A stretch of 64,000 nucleotides of DNA from Desulfovibrio aminophilus (GCF_023660105.1 NZ_JAMHGA010000043.1:62001-126000), one strand, 5' to 3'. Shown: positions 47,391-59,443, counted from the stretch's first letter. Translations and numbers: made by a program. Notes: generated by a model not told the origin, from the letters alone.

Positions 47391-49046
47391 TCAGGCCCGG
47401 CGCGGCCCCACGCCGCAGATCCCGCAGGCGGCGCAGCCCGCCGGGGGGCACCCCGGGGAGGGCTTGGCCAGCTTGCTCCGTTCCCACTCCCGCCAGAGGT
47501 GTTCGCGGCGGACGCCCAGGTCCACGACCTCCCAGGGAAAGGCCTCGTCCTTGCCGCGCTCGTGGTCCAGCACGGCCGACATGTCGCCGTCCCAGAGGGC
47601 CAGGCCTTTTTTCCAGCCGCCGTTGTCGGCCGCCAGGAGCAGCAGTCCGGCCACGTCCTCCCCGCCCCGGGAGATGAGCCCCTGGACCCGGGCCAGGAAG
47701 GCGTCGTCGCCGGACAGGGCGAAGCCCTTGTAGGGCTTGAGCATGGCCTTGACCCGGCGCAGGGCGTCGTCCAGGTATTCCTCGGAGGCCATGGGCGCCC
47801 ACTGGAACGGGGTCCAGGGCTTGGGCACGAGGCAGCTCACGCCCAGGGTCATGCGCATGAACTCCTTCTTGCGGACCTGGCCCCGGGATCGGGCCGCGTC
47901 GATCTCGGCCAGAAAGCCGGAAAGCTCCTCGTAGTCGGCCTCGGTTTCTCCGGGCCAGCCGATGATGCAGTAAACCCGCAGGTGGTTCACCCCGTGGGCC
48001 GCGCAGCGCGTCACGGCGTCCAGGAAGTCCTGTTCGTCGAGTTTCTTGCTGGCGGCCTGGCGCAGGCGGCGGCTGGGGGCCTCCAGGGCCAGGGTCACGG
48101 TGCGCACCCCGCAGACGCGCAGGAAGGCGAGCAACTCCTCGGTGAGCCCGTCGGCGCGCAGGGAGGAGAGGGAGAACTTCAGCTTGCGCTCATGGAGCCA
48201 GCGCAGAAAGGGCAGCAGATCCGGCCAGTCCGTGAGGGCCGTGCCCACCAGCCCGACCTTGGGCGGCCGGGTTTCTTCCACGATGGCCTGGAGATCGGCC
48301 AGGGCCGCGTGGCGCGGCGGGCGGTAGATGTACCCGGCGGCGCAGAAGCGGCAGCCGTAGGGACAGCCCCGGTTGACCTCCAGGAGCAGGGCGTCCTTGA
48401 AGACGGCCTCGGGCCCGGTGAAGCAGGAGAACGCGGGCGCGGCCAGGAGCGGGCCGCCGTCTCCGGCCACCACCCGGGGCGCGGGCGCGCGGGTCCGGCC
48501 CGGGACGTAGACGCCCGGCCGGTCGGCCGCGGCGGCCAGAAAATCCTGGGGATCGCCTCCGGCGAAGAGATGTCCCTTGAGTTCGCGGAGAAGGTCCGTG
48601 AACCCGGCCTCGGCCTCGCCCACCCAGATCAGGTCGCAGAACGGGGCCAGGGGAGCGGGGTTGAGGAAACACAGCGGCCCGCCCGCCAGAATCAGGGGCG
48701 GGTCGGGCCGCTCGCTTCGCAGCCTGGGGATTCCCGCGGCCTTGAGCGCCCGGAGGAGGCGGAGGACGTCCTCCTCGAACGAGACGCTCAAGGCCAGAAC
48801 CGGGAACGAGGACAGGGATGCCTTTCGTTCTTCGGACAAGGGGGTCTCATGGCCCCTGCCGAGGAAGAACCGCTCCACCGAGAGGTCCGCCTCGGCGGCC
48901 AGCAGGCGGTACACGGCCTGCCAGCCCAGGGTGGAGAGAGCCGGTCCCTTGTCGCCGGGAATGGCCAGGGCCACTGGCAGGCGGCCGCCGTGCTCCACGG
49001 GCGGTGGGGATGTCCGCCCGAAGTAGAGGCCGCGCGTCGAGCCCAT
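47391..49046 (-). CDS. Radical SAM protein with an N-terminal B12-binding-like region
   Basis: A 551-residue protein. The radical SAM cluster motif CPYGCRFC (C-x3-C-x2-C) is near residue 236 in VNRGCPYGCRFCAAGYIYRPP, the pattern of the subfamily with an N-terminal cobalamin-binding-like fold (residues about 25-190). A second Cys-rich patch lies at the C-terminus (CPPAGCAACGICG, about 533-545) and could hold an auxiliary cluster. The family often methylates unactivated carbons or modifies RNA or proteins. It begins 19 bases after ftsZ, is the last gene of the dcw run, and is followed directly by the zra enhancer sites. Confidence 0.85.
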   Translation of the reverse strand: MGSTRGLYFGRTSPPPVEHGGRLPVALAIPGDKGPALSTLGWQAVYRLLAAEADLSVERFFLGRGHETPLSEERKASLSSFPVLALSVSFEEDVLRLLRALKAAGIPRLRSERPDPPLILAGGPLCFLNPAPLAPFCDLIWVGEAEAGFTDLLRELKGHLFAGGDPQDFLAAAADRPGVYVPGRTRAPAPRVVAGDGGPLLAAPAFSCFTGPEAVFKDALLLEVNRGCPYGCRFCAAGYIYRPPRHAALADLQAIVEETRPPKVGLVGTALTDWPDLLPFLRWLHERKLKFSLSSLRADGLTEELLAFLRVCGVRTVTLALEAPSRRLRQAASKKLDEQDFLDAVTRCAAHGVNHLRVYCIIGWPGETEADYEELSGFLAEIDAARSRGQVRKKEFMRMTLGVSCLVPKPWTPFQWAPMASEEYLDDALRRVKAMLKPYKGFALSGDDAFLARVQGLISRGGEDVAGLLLLAADNGGWKKGLALWDGDMSAVLDHERGKDEAFPWEVVDLGVRREHLWREWERSKLAKPSPGCPPAGCAACGICGVGPRRA

Positions 49047-49065
49047 GCCGTTCCCGCCGGACGCG

Positions 49066-50310
49066 CTAGTCGGCCTTCTTGCGGATGAAGGCCGGAACGT
49101 CCAGCTCGTCCTCCTCGAACACGAACTCCTCCTCGCCGGGGCCGGCCACGGCGGCGCGCCGCATGGGCTGGGGCTCCACGGCCTGGGACTCGTTGTTCAT
49201 TCCGGCGCGCAGGTAGGCGGGGATGTTGCGGTCCTCGCTCATGACCACCTTGTGCATGCGGCGGGTGGGCGGGGCCACGACGCCCTGGCTCTGGGCCTTG
49301 GGATTGACCAGGGTCAGGCCGGAACGGGCGGCCGGGCGCTCGGCCTCGGCGCGCACGTTGTCGATGCCCGTGGCGATGACCGTGATGCGCATCTCGTCGC
49401 CGGCGTCCGGGTCGAAGACCGTGCCGAAGAAGATCTGCGCGTTGTCGTCGGCTTCCTTGTAAATGATGTTGGCGGCCTCGGAGACCTCCTCGATGGTCAT
49501 GTCCGGCGAACAGGTGATGTTCATGAGCACGCCCTTGGCTCCCTCGATGGACACGTCCTCCAGCAGCGGGCTGGTGATGGCCTTCATGGCGGCCTCCTTG
49601 GCGCGGCCCTCGCCCGAGGCGATGCCGGTGCCCATGAGGGCCAGGCCGGAGTTGGACATGACCGCCTTCACGTCGGCGAAGTCCAGGTTGATCAGGCCGT
49701 GCACGGTGATCAGGTCCGCGATGCCCTTGACGCCGTAGTAGAGGACCTCGTCGGCCTTCTTGAGCATTTCCTGGAAGCTGGCTTTCTTGGCCGCCAGTTG
49801 GAGCAGGCGGTCGTTGGGGATGGTGATGATCGAGTCCACCACCTTGCGCAGCTCGGCGATGCCGCGCTCGGCCTGGTCCAGGCGGCGTTTGCCCTCGAAG
49901 TAGAAGGGCTTGGTGACCACGGCCACGGTCAGGGCCCCGGCCTCGCGGGCCGCCTGGGCCACCACGGGGGCCGCGCCGGTGCCGGTGCCGCCGCCCATGC
50001 CCGCGGTGATGAAGACCATGTCCGCGCCCGTGACCTGCTCGCGGATGGTCTCGATGCTCTCCATGGCCGCCTCGCGCCCGATGTCCGGGTTGGCGCCCGC
50101 GCCCAGGCCCTTGGTCAGGCGCTCGCCGATCTGGAGCTTGTTCTCGGCCAGGGACTTGTTGATGTCCTGGCCGTCGGTGTTGGCGACGATGAACTGGACC
50201 CCCTTCAGGGCCGACTGGATCATGTTGTTCACGGCGTTTCCGCCGCCGCCGCCGCAGCCCACCACTTTGATCTTTGCGCTCGTGTCGTGCTCGATCTCGA
50301 AGTACTGCAT
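49066..50310 (-). CDS. ftsZ: Cell division GTPase FtsZ
   Basis: A 414-residue tubulin-like GTPase forming the cytokinetic ring. The GTP-binding signature [13 protein letters not shown] is near residues 105-117, with [15 protein letters not shown] at 17-31, and the C-terminal FtsA/ZipA-binding tail ends in NIPAYLR and [18 protein letters not shown] precedes the ATG. It closes the canonical ftsQ-ftsA-ftsZ order with a 63-base gap from ftsA. Confidence 0.98.
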   Translation of the reverse strand: MQYFEIEHDTSAKIKVVGCGGGGGNAVNNMIQSALKGVQFIVANTDGQDINKSLAENKLQIGERLTKGLGAGANPDIGREAAMESIETIREQVTGADMVFITAGMGGGTGTGAAPVVAQAAREAGALTVAVVTKPFYFEGKRRLDQAERGIAELRKVVDSIITIPNDRLLQLAAKKASFQEMLKKADEVLYYGVKGIADLITVHGLINLDFADVKAVMSNSGLALMGTGIASGEGRAKEAAMKAITSPLLEDVSIEGAKGVLMNITCSPDMTIEEVSEAANIIYKEADDNAQIFFGTVFDPDAGDEMRITVIATGIDNVRAEAERPAARSGLTLVNPKAQSQGVVAPPTRRMHKVVMSEDRNIPAYLRAGMNNESQAVEPQPMRRAAVAGPGEEEFVFEEDELDVPAFIRKKAD

Positions 50311-50373
50311 GATGTCCTCCTCTCCCTGTGACCGTTGCTGGTTGTCCTCGTTATCCCCAAAAATCCCCGGTTC

Positions 50374-51603
50374 CTACGCGATGTCCGTGAACCACTTCTT
50401 CATCTTGCCCAGGATGCGGTTGAAGACGTTCTCGTCGCGGATGCGGAAAGGCCTTTCGTGGCCGCGTTCCTCCTCGGCCCCGTAAAGCAGGAGCCCCACC
50501 GCCGTGGCGAACTTGGGGCTGTTGACCACGTCCCTGAGCCCTCCGATGCCGGAGGGGTAGCCGATGCGCACCGGCAGGTCGAAGATCTGCTCGGCCAGGT
50601 CCTGCATGCCGTGGATGAGCGAGGTGCCGCCTGTGAGCACCACGCCCGCGCCGATGAGGTTCTTGTAGCCGGACTTGATGAGGTCCTGGTCCACCAGGGC
50701 CAGGATCTCCTCGCACCTGGGCTCGCAGATCTCGGCCAGGACCTTCTTGGACATGCCCCGGGACTCGCGGCCGCCCACGCTGGGCACCTCGATGACCTCG
50801 TCGTCGGACAAGAGGTCCGCCAGGGCGCAGCCGTGGTCCACCTTGATCTTCTCGGCGCTCATCATCGGCGTGCGCAGGCCGAAGGCGATGTCGTTGGTCA
50901 GGTTGTTGCCGCCCAGGGCCAGCACCGAGGTGTGCTTGATGGAGTCCTTGGAGAAGATGGCCAGATCGGTGGTGCCGCCGCCGATGTCCACCAGGGCCAC
51001 GCCGATCTCGCGCTCCTCGGCCGTGAGCACGGCCTTGCTGGAGGCCAGGGACTCGAGCACGATGTTCGAGACGTCGAGCCCGGCGCGGTGGCAGGAGCGC
51101 ACGATGTTCTGGGCCGAGGTCACGGCCCCGGTGACGATGTGCACCTTGACCTCCAGGCGCACCCCGGCCATGCCCAGGGGGTCGGCGATGCCGCGCTGGT
51201 CGTCCACGATGTATTCCTGGGGCAGGGTGTGGATCACCTCGCGGTCCAGGGGGATGGCCACGGCCTTGGCCGCCTCGATGACCCGGTCCACGTCGCGCTG
51301 GGTCACCTCGCCGCCCTTGACCGCGATGACGCCGTGCGAGTTGAAGCCCTTGATGTGGCTTCCGGCGATGCCCGCGTAGACCGAGCGGATTTCGCATCCG
51401 GCCATCAGCTCGGCCTCTTCCAGGGCCTTCTTGATGGACTGCACGGTCTGCTCGATGTTCACCACCACGCCGCGCCGCAGTCCGGTGGACGGGCTCGTGC
51501 CGATGCCGATGATGTCCACGCCGTCGGGCGTGACCTCGCCGACGACAGCCGCGATCTTGGTGGTCCCGATGTCCAGGCCCACTACGATGTCGTTCTTGGC
51601 CAT
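50374..51603 (-). CDS. ftsA: Cell division protein FtsA
   Basis: A 409-residue actin-like membrane anchor for FtsZ. It starts [17 protein letters not shown] (phosphate 1), has [13 protein letters not shown] (phosphate 2, about 206-218) and GGTSLIHGM, and ends with a basic amphipathic segment [10 protein letters not shown] for membrane attachment. GAGAGGAGAGG precedes the ATG. It lies between ftsQ and ftsZ. Confidence 0.96.
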   Translation of the reverse strand: MAKNDIVVGLDIGTTKIAAVVGEVTPDGVDIIGIGTSPSTGLRRGVVVNIEQTVQSIKKALEEAELMAGCEIRSVYAGIAGSHIKGFNSHGVIAVKGGEVTQRDVDRVIEAAKAVAIPLDREVIHTLPQEYIVDDQRGIADPLGMAGVRLEVKVHIVTGAVTSAQNIVRSCHRAGLDVSNIVLESLASSKAVLTAEEREIGVALVDIGGGTTDLAIFSKDSIKHTSVLALGGNNLTNDIAFGLRTPMMSAEKIKVDHGCALADLLSDDEVIEVPSVGGRESRGMSKKVLAEICEPRCEEILALVDQDLIKSGYKNLIGAGVVLTGGTSLIHGMQDLAEQIFDLPVRIGYPSGIGGLRDVVNSPKFATAVGLLLYGAEEERGHERPFRIRDENVFNRILGKMKKWFTDIA

Positions 51604-51683
51604 GCCTCTCCTCTCCTTGTTTCTCTCTCGGGCCGCGCGGCCCGTCCGTCGTCCGTATCGTTATCGTCCGCCATGCCGCGCGC

Positions 51684-52547
51684 TCACGAAGAGTGCAGCG
51701 GCGTCTTTTTCTTCACGCAGACCATGCCTTCCACCGCCGCGATGGAGGCCACCCCGGGCAGTTCGCCCCGGCGGCGCAGGTCCTGCCAGACCGCCGAGAT
51801 GCGCGACAGCTCTCCGCGCCAGTCGCGCATGGGGAAGCGCAGGGTGAATCCCTCGGTGTCCAGCTGGAACTCCGCGTCGCCCGAGGAGGTCAGGTGGACC
51901 CAGGCGATCTGGCCCAGGCCGAAGGGCAGGTCCCGGCTCTGCATCATGCCCACGATGGCCGCCAGGGCGCGGGGGTCCCCGGCGCTCTCCTTGTCCACCT
52001 CCAGCAGGGGCAGGGAGTGGAAATGGCCGGGCTCCACCGGGGCGATGACCACGCCCGAGGCGTCGGCGTAGAGCAGCTTGCCCTCGCGCTGGACCCAGAA
52101 CACGGGCGCGCGCTCCTTGATCTGGATGAACAGCCGGTTGGGCAGCTCCCGGCGCACCGAGGCGTGGGCCACCCAGGGGTTCTGGGAAATCGTGCGCTCC
52201 ACCTCGGCCACGTTCACGTCCAGGCAGTTCTGGCCCAGGGCCAGGTCGGCCAGGTTGAGCACCTCGCCGTAGTTCAGGCGCTCGTTGCCCGTGACCTGGA
52301 TCTCGCGCAGGCCGAAATAGGGGTGGATGGTCACGTAGCGGTAGCCGTAGAGCAGTCCCACGCCGAGCGCGCCGAGCACGCCCAGGAGCAGCGCCAGGCA
52401 GAACGTGCTCCGGCAGAGTCCGGCGAACAGGGACACCCCGGAGGACAGGCGCGATGGGCCGTCCGCCGGGCGGGAGGCCCGTTTGTAGCGGTTGCCCCGC
52501 TTGGCTCCGATCTTGAGGCGGCCTTGCCGCATGGCCAGGGTGCTCAT
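51684..52547 (-). CDS. ftsQ: Cell division protein FtsQ/DivIB
   Basis: A 287-residue bitopic protein. An N-terminal basic cytoplasmic part is followed by one membrane helix (about 52-76, LALLLGVLGALGVGLLYGYRYV), then the POTRA domain (REIQVTGNERLNYGEVLNLADL) and the beta domain with PNRLFIQIKERAPVFWV. It joins FtsB and FtsL and regulates septal wall synthesis. The start overlaps the murB stop by 4 bases (ATGA). No ddl gene lies between murB and ftsQ, unlike the enterobacterial cluster. Confidence 0.92.
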   Translation of the reverse strand: MSTLAMRQGRLKIGAKRGNRYKRASRPADGPSRLSSGVSLFAGLCRSTFCLALLLGVLGALGVGLLYGYRYVTIHPYFGLREIQVTGNERLNYGEVLNLADLALGQNCLDVNVAEVERTISQNPWVAHASVRRELPNRLFIQIKERAPVFWVQREGKLLYADASGVVIAPVEPGHFHSLPLLEVDKESAGDPRALAAIVGMMQSRDLPFGLGQIAWVHLTSSGDAEFQLDTEGFTLRFPMRDWRGELSRISAVWQDLRRRGELPGVASIAAVEGMVCVKKKTPLHSS

Positions 52548-53422
52548 GACAGGATGATGACCTCCGTTTCCAGGCGTTCTCCGAACCGGTCGAGCACGGC
52601 GGCCCGGGCCGTATCCAGAAGCTCCAGGGCCTCGGCGCTGCGGCCGCCGCCCAGGTTGACCAGGAAATTGGCGTGCAGGTCCGAGAAGGCCATGCCGCCC
52701 AGGCGGCGGCCCTTGAACCCGGCCTGGTCCAGGAGCATCCCGGCGCTCTTGCCCGCCGGGTTCTTGAACACGCAGCCCGCGCTGCGCGCGCTCACCGGTT
52801 GGGTGGCCTTCTTGTGTTTGATGGTCTCCCTGGCCTTGGCCCGCACGGCGGCGGGATCGGCCGGGACCAGGCTGAACTCGGCCTCCCAGATGAGGTGACG
52901 GCCCACGCCGACGGGGGCCTCGAAATGCCGGTAGCCGAACACGCAGTCCCGGGCCTCGACCCAGAACAGCCCGCGATCCGGGGTCCAGAGCCGCACCCGC
53001 GCGAGCAGGTCCTTCATCTCCGCGCCGTAGGACCCGGCGTTCATGGCCACGGCCCCGCCCACGCGGCCGGGGATGCCCGCCAGGGACTCCAGGCCGGAGA
53101 GTCCGGCGTCCTCGCAGAACTTGAGCAGTCGGGGCAGGGGCAGGCCCGCGCCCACGCGGACCAGGGCCCCGCTTGCGGTCTGGGCCTCGGGCAGGTCGGC
53201 GTTGCGCACGCTCACCAGCACGAGGTCCGAGTCCGCGTCCAGGGCCAGGATGTTGCTCCCGCCGCCGAGCACGAAGGGACGGCCGCCGTAGCGGGCGAAG
53301 AACCCCGAGAGTTCGTCCAGGTCGGACTCCGCGCGCGCCACGGCCTCGGCCAGGGCGGTTCCGCCCAGTCCCAGGGTGGTCAGCTCCCGCAGGAGCGGTT
53401 TTTCGCGCACGCTCAGGGCCAT
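52544..53422 (-). CDS. murB: UDP-N-acetylenolpyruvoylglucosamine reductase
   Basis: A 292-residue FAD enzyme of the short, type II form (lacks the extra E. coli region). FAD-binding parts are VLGGGSNILA (about 51-60) and ESLAGIPGRVGGAVAMNAGSYGAEM (about 98-122); CVFKNPAGKSAGMLLDQAGFKG and a C-terminal Glu region complete the active site. It reduces the enolpyruvyl group to MurNAc. GGAG overlapping the murC stop is its ribosome binding site; the gap to murC is 4 bases. Confidence 0.96.
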   Translation of the reverse strand: MALSVREKPLLRELTTLGLGGTALAEAVARAESDLDELSGFFARYGGRPFVLGGGSNILALDADSDLVLVSVRNADLPEAQTASGALVRVGAGLPLPRLLKFCEDAGLSGLESLAGIPGRVGGAVAMNAGSYGAEMKDLLARVRLWTPDRGLFWVEARDCVFGYRHFEAPVGVGRHLIWEAEFSLVPADPAAVRAKARETIKHKKATQPVSARSAGCVFKNPAGKSAGMLLDQAGFKGRRLGGMAFSDLHANFLVNLGGGRSAEALELLDTARAAVLDRFGERLETEVIILS

Positions 53423-53426
53423 TCGG

Positions 53427-54860
<1,434 letters not shown>

Positions 54861-54875
54861 GCTCTCGTCCTCGTC

Positions 54876-55952
54876 TCAGGCCGCTCTGGGCGGCAGTTCC
54901 CCGATCCCGTCCACGATGGCGGCGGCCGCCTCCGGCCGCGCGAAGGAGCGCGCGGCGCGGGCCATGTCCGCCAGCCGGGAGGGATCGTCCAGAAGTTTCG
55001 TCACCGTCTCGGCCAGGACCCGCGCCGTGAGCCCGGACTGGGCCAGGACCACCGCGCCGCCCGCCTCGGCCAGGGCCTCGGCGTTGACCGTCTGGTGGTC
55101 GTGGGTGGCGTGGGGGAAGGGCACCAGCACGGCGGGTTTCCCCGCGGCGGCGGCCTCGAAGACCGTGGTGGCCCCGGAGCGGCAGAGCAGGAGGTCGGCC
55201 CGCTCGTAAGCACTGGCCATGTCCTCGATGAAGCCGCGCACGGCCGCGCCGTCCATCCCGGCCTCCTCGTAGGCCCGGCGCACGCGCTCGGCGTCGGCGG
55301 GGCCGGCCTGGTGCACGATCTCCACCCGGGCTTCGCGCAGCAGCGGCAGGGCCGCGATCACGGCGTCGTTCACGGCCCGCGCGCCCTGGCTGCCGCCGAG
55401 CACGAGCAGGTTGCGCCCCGGGGTCCGGGAGGCGGCCGCGCCCACGGCCGCGATCTCCGGCCGCACGGGATTGCCGGTGAGCCGGGTCTTGGCCGCCGGG
55501 AAGGCCCCGGCGCGGTCCGGGAAGGAGAGGAAAATCCGCCGGGCCACCTTGCCGAGGATGCGGTTCGTCACGCCGGGCACGGAGTTCTGTTCATGCACGG
55601 CGGTGGGGATGCCCAGGATGCGGGCCGCCAGCACCGGGCAGAATCCGGCGTAGCCGCCGAAGCCGATCACGGCCTGGGGCCGGAATGCGCGCAGGGCGGA
55701 GAGGGCCTTGCACAGGCCGCCGACCAGCCAGGTGGAGGCGAGGAGGCCCTTGAGCCCCCGACCCACGATGCCCTTGGCCGGGAGTTCGCGGAACTCCAGC
55801 CCGGCCTTGCGGGCGAGTCCGCCCTCCGGGCCCGGGCCGCCGAGGAAGAGCACTCTGCAGCGGGGGTGCCGCTTCAGGATTTCCCCGGCCACGGCCAGCG
55901 CCGGGAAGATGTGCCCACCGGTGCCGCCGGTGGTGATCACGACTTTCTCCAC
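54876..55952 (-). CDS. murG: UDP-N-acetylglucosamine-N-acetylmuramyl-(pentapeptide) pyrophosphoryl-undecaprenol GlcNAc transferase
   Basis: A 358-residue GT-B enzyme from the GTG at 55952 (MEKVVITTGGTGGHIFPALAV). The Gly-rich loop TTGGTGGH is intact; VIGFGGYAGF, EQNSVPGVTN, and LVLGGSQGARAVND follow, and the C-terminal CRSGATTVFEA binds UDP-GlcNAc. It converts lipid I to lipid II at the membrane surface. The start overlaps the ftsW 3' end by 16 bases; a GTG four codons later (4-base overlap) is a less likely start because the conserved N-terminus would be cut. Confidence 0.96.
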   Translation of the reverse strand: MEKVVITTGGTGGHIFPALAVAGEILKRHPRCRVLFLGGPGPEGGLARKAGLEFRELPAKGIVGRGLKGLLASTWLVGGLCKALSALRAFRPQAVIGFGGYAGFCPVLAARILGIPTAVHEQNSVPGVTNRILGKVARRIFLSFPDRAGAFPAAKTRLTGNPVRPEIAAVGAAASRTPGRNLLVLGGSQGARAVNDAVIAALPLLREARVEIVHQAGPADAERVRRAYEEAGMDGAAVRGFIEDMASAYERADLLLCRSGATTVFEAAAAGKPAVLVPFPHATHDHQTVNAEALAEAGGAVVLAQSGLTARVLAETVTKLLDDPSRLADMARAARSFARPEAAAAIVDGIGELPPRAA

Positions 55953-57070
55953 CGCACCGCGCTCCGCGAAAGGTTCAACAGGAATCCGACGCAGACGAAG
56001 CAGACGATCAGGCTGCTGCCGCCGTAGCTGACGAAGGGCATGGGCACGCCCTTGGGCGGCACCGTGCCGAGGACCACGGCCAGGTTGAGCACGCAGCCCA
56101 GGGCCAGGATGGCGGCCATGCCGAAGGCCGTGAAGCGGTCCTGGAGGTCCTCCTGGCGGTAGGCGATGGAGAAGGCCCGCCAGAGCAGGATGCCCATGAC
56201 CAGGAGCACGGCCGAGAGGCCGATGAAGCCCAGCTCCTCCCCGGCCACGGCCATGATGAAGTCGTTGTGCGCCTCGGGCAGGTAGAAGAGCTTCTGGCGG
56301 CCCGCGCCGAGGCCCGCGCCGAAGAGCTTGCCGGAACCGAAGGCGTAGAAGGACTGCACGAGCTGGTAGCCCTCGGCCTGGGCGCTCTTGAAGGGGTCCA
56401 GGAAGGCGGTCCAGCGCTTGAAGCGGTAGGGCGAGGAGCTGATGAGCAGCCAGCCCGCGCCGCCCGCGAAGAAGAGCGAGAGCATGAGGTAGATGAGCCG
56501 GGTGCCGCCCACGAAGCACATGAAGAAGAGGAGCATGGCCAGGAAGACCGCGCCGCCGAAGTCCGGCTGGAGGAGCAGGAGCAGGCAGAGCATCCCGGTG
56601 GCGAAGAAGGGCGGCAGGAAGCCCACGCTGAAGGTCTTCACCAGCTCCTGTTTGCGCGAGAAGAAGTAGGCCAGGTAGAGGACCAGGGCGGGCTTGGCGA
56701 ACTCCAGGGGCTGGACGGAGAGGGGGCCGAGGTGGATCCAGCGCTTGGCGCCGCCGGCGGACACGCCCAGGGGGGTCAGGGCGCAGAGGCCCAGGAGCAG
56801 CATCACGCCGATGACCCAGAGATAGGTCGTGTTGTAGAAGAATTTGCGGGGCAGCCGGTAGATGCTGAACATGGCCACCAGGCCCAGGGCCGCGTACACC
56901 GCCTGCTTCTTGAAGAAGAGGTACTTGTCCCCGTAGTAGCGCTCGGCCATGATGCCGCTGGCCGAGAGGACCATGATGATCCCGAAGCCGGCCAGGAGCA
57001 TGGCCGCCACCAGGAGCCACCAGTCCGGGTGCTTCGCGGTCTCGGGGACGCGTCCGGCTTCGTTGATCAC
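55937..57070 (-). CDS. ftsW: Lipid II polymerase FtsW
   Basis: A 377-residue SEDS-family integral membrane protein with about ten helices. Hallmarks are LSASGIMAERYYGD, FAKPALVLYLAYFFSRKQ, LLLQPDFGGAVFL, and the C-terminal PFVSYGGSSLIVCF. It polymerises lipid II at the septum with FtsI. The start is GTG with GAGGGAACTGCC upstream, and it overlaps the murD stop by 4 bases (GTGA), so it is translationally coupled. Confidence 0.95.
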   Translation of the reverse strand: MINEAGRVPETAKHPDWWLLVAAMLLAGFGIIMVLSASGIMAERYYGDKYLFFKKQAVYAALGLVAMFSIYRLPRKFFYNTTYLWVIGVMLLLGLCALTPLGVSAGGAKRWIHLGPLSVQPLEFAKPALVLYLAYFFSRKQELVKTFSVGFLPPFFATGMLCLLLLLQPDFGGAVFLAMLLFFMCFVGGTRLIYLMLSLFFAGGAGWLLISSSPYRFKRWTAFLDPFKSAQAEGYQLVQSFYAFGSGKLFGAGLGAGRQKLFYLPEAHNDFIMAVAGEELGFIGLSAVLLVMGILLWRAFSIAYRQEDLQDRFTAFGMAAILALGCVLNLAVVLGTVPPKGVPMPFVSYGGSSLIVCFVCVGFLLNLSRSAVRWRKS

Positions 57071-58362
57071 GGCAGTTCCCTCACGATGCGCTGGAAGTGG
57101 TCGCCACGGGCCCCGTAGCTCGTGTAGGCGTCGAAGCTGGCCGTGGCCGGGGAGAGCAGGACCACGTCCCCGGGGCGGCTGTTGCCCGTCAGGCGGCGCA
57201 CGGCTTTGTCCAGGTCCGGCTCCCAGAAGAGCGGGAAGCGGCCCGCCAGGATCGGCTCGAAGATGTCCCGGGCCGCGCCGAACAGGCCGATCTCCACCAC
57301 CCGGCCGTCCAGGGCCGGAATGAGGGTCGCCACGTCGCCGCCCTTGAAGACCCCGCCCAGGAGCAGGCGCACGGGCCGCTCGAAGCTCTTCACCGCCGCG
57401 GCCGTGGAGTCCAGGGTGGTGGATTTGGAGTCGTCCACGTAGAGCACGCCGTTCTTCTCGGCCACGGTCTGGAGCCGGTGCGCCAGGGGCAGGAAGTCGG
57501 CGGCCGTGGCCCGGGCGCTCTCCTCGCCCACGCCGAAGAGCCGCACGGCCTGCCAGGCGGCCTCGACGTTGGCCCGGTTGTGGGCCCCGTGCAGGTGCGG
57601 GGCCGGAAAGCGGTCCGTGGGCGCGAACCAGACCATGCGGGCCCGGGTGAAGCGGCGCGCGGACAGCTCGGCGCGCATCGCCTCGGGCAGGATGGCCGTG
57701 CCGTCCTCGTCCATGCGGGCGAAGAGGTTCAGCTTGGCCGAGAGGTATTCCTCCATGTCCGCGTGGTAGTCCAGGTGGTTGGGCGCGAAGTTCAGGAGCA
57801 TGGCCACGCGGGGCTTGAAGGTCCGGCAGTTCTGGAGCTGGAAGCTGGAGACCTCCAGGACCACCACGTCGGCGCGGCCGCCCTGGAGGATGAACTCGCA
57901 CAGGGGCGTGCCGATGTTGCCGCCGGTGAAGACCGTCTTGCCCGCGTCCTCGAGCATCTTGGAGATGAGCGTGGTGGTCGTGGTCTTGCCGTTGGTGCCG
58001 GTGACGGCCAGGATGGGGGCCTCCAGGAACCAGGAGGCGAACTCCAGTTCGGCGACCACGTTCTCCGGGGCCACCGGGGCCAGGGCGGCGGCGATCTTCT
58101 TGGCCGGGACGCCGGGGGAGAGGACCACCAGGTCGGCGTCGCGGAACTGTTCGGGGGTGTGCGCGCCCAGGCGCGGGTCCAGGCGTCCGGCAAGGTCCCC
58201 GAGGACCTCGGCGGAAATCTCCGGCTTGGCGTCGGCCAGGGCCACGCGCGCCCCGGCCTCCAGCAGGAGCCGGGCGGCGGCCAGGCCGGACTTGCCCGCG
58301 CCCACCACCACGGCCCGTTTGCCGCGCAGCCGTTTGAAAGCCTGTTCCCTGAGCGTGGTCAC
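57067..58362 (-). CDS. murD: UDP-N-acetylmuramoylalanine-D-glutamate ligase
   Basis: A 431-residue Mur ligase. It starts with the UDP-binding GAGKSGLAAARLLLEAG (about 21-37), has the ATP loop [18 protein letters not shown], and ends with VLLSPATASFDAYTSYGARGDHF, the MurD C-terminal domain. It adds D-Glu to UDP-MurNAc-L-Ala. The start is GTG with GAGGTGACGAC upstream, just after the mraY stop (4-base gap region). Confidence 0.96.
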   Translation of the reverse strand: MTTLREQAFKRLRGKRAVVVGAGKSGLAAARLLLEAGARVALADAKPEISAEVLGDLAGRLDPRLGAHTPEQFRDADLVVLSPGVPAKKIAAALAPVAPENVVAELEFASWFLEAPILAVTGTNGKTTTTTLISKMLEDAGKTVFTGGNIGTPLCEFILQGGRADVVVLEVSSFQLQNCRTFKPRVAMLLNFAPNHLDYHADMEEYLSAKLNLFARMDEDGTAILPEAMRAELSARRFTRARMVWFAPTDRFPAPHLHGAHNRANVEAAWQAVRLFGVGEESARATAADFLPLAHRLQTVAEKNGVLYVDDSKSTTLDSTAAAVKSFERPVRLLLGGVFKGGDVATLIPALDGRVVEIGLFGAARDIFEPILAGRFPLFWEPDLDKAVRRLTGNSRPGDVVLLSPATASFDAYTSYGARGDHFQRIVRELP

Positions 58363-58366
58363 GTCG

Positions 58367-59443
58367 TCACCTCAGCTTGAGCGTGCTCAGGGCCATGAGG
58401 GCCATGAGGATGGAGAGGATCCAGAACCGGATGATGATCTTGGACTCCGGCACGCCCTTCATCTCGAAATGGTGGTGCAGGGGGGCCATGCGGAAGATGC
58501 GCTTGCCGCCCGTGACCTTGAAGTAGCCGACCTGGAGGATCACCGAGAGGGTCTCGAAGACGAACACGCCGCCCACCAGGACGAGCAGGAGCTCCTGCTT
58601 GCAGAGCACGGAGATGAAGCCGAGCAGGCCGCCCATGGACAGGCTGCCCACGTCGCCCATGAAGACCTGGGCCGGATAGGCGTTGTACCAGAGGAAGCCC
58701 AGCCCCGCGCCCACCAGCGCGCCGCAGATGATCGTGACCTCGCCCACGCCGGGCAGGTGGGCGATGTTCAGGTAGTCCGCGATGCCCGCGTGGCCCGCCG
58801 CGTAGACGAAGATGGCGAAGGTGGCCGCGGCCACCACCGTGGGCCCGATGGCCAGGCCGTCCAGGCCGTCGGTGAGGTTCACGCCGTTGGAGGAGCCGAT
58901 GAGCACCACCAGGGCGAAGGGCAGGTAGAACCAGCCCAGGTCCGGCACGAAGTACTTGAAGAAGGGCACCGAGAGCTTGGTGGAGTACACCGGCTCGAAG
59001 ATGAGCGCCGTCACGGCCGCCCCGGCCACGAACAGCTGGGCCAGGAACTTGGCCCTGGCCGAGAGGCCCTTGTTCCGCTTCTTGACCACCTTGATGTAGT
59101 CGTCGGCGAAGCCCACGGCCCCGAAGCCGGTGAAGACGAACAGGGCCAGCCAGATGTAGTGGTTGCGCAGGTCGGCCCAGAGCAGGGTGCTGCCCACCAC
59201 GGCCAGGCCCACCAGCAGGCCGCCCATGGTCGGGGTGCCCTGCTTGCACTGGTGCTGCGGGCCGTCCTCGCGGATGTACTGCCCGCACTTGAGCTTGGTC
59301 AGCCAGCGGATCATGGCCGGGCCGAAGACGATGGTCAGGACCAGGGCCGTGAGCAGGGCGTAGATCGAGCGGAAGGTGATGTAGCGGAAGACGTTGAAGG
59401 CCCCGATCTGGGACGCCAGGGGATAGAGCAGATGATAGATCAT
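58367..59443 (-). CDS. mraY: Phospho-N-acetylmuramoyl-pentapeptide transferase
   Basis: A 358-residue inner-membrane enzyme with ten helices. Key motifs are [34 protein letters not shown] (about 111-133), [31 protein letters not shown], and [10 protein letters not shown]. It forms lipid I from UDP-MurNAc-pentapeptide and undecaprenyl phosphate. GGGAGG precedes the ATG; it overlaps murF by 4 bases (ATGA). Confidence 0.97.
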   Translation of the reverse strand: MIYHLLYPLASQIGAFNVFRYITFRSIYALLTALVLTIVFGPAMIRWLTKLKCGQYIREDGPQHQCKQGTPTMGGLLVGLAVVGSTLLWADLRNHYIWLALFVFTGFGAVGFADDYIKVVKKRNKGLSARAKFLAQLFVAGAAVTALIFEPVYSTKLSVPFFKYFVPDLGWFYLPFALVVLIGSSNGVNLTDGLDGLAIGPTVVAAATFAIFVYAAGHAGIADYLNIAHLPGVGEVTIICGALVGAGLGFLWYNAYPAQVFMGDVGSLSMGGLLGFISVLCKQELLLVLVGGVFVFETLSVILQVGYFKVTGGKRIFRMAPLHHHFEMKGVPESKIIIRFWILSILMALMALSTLKLR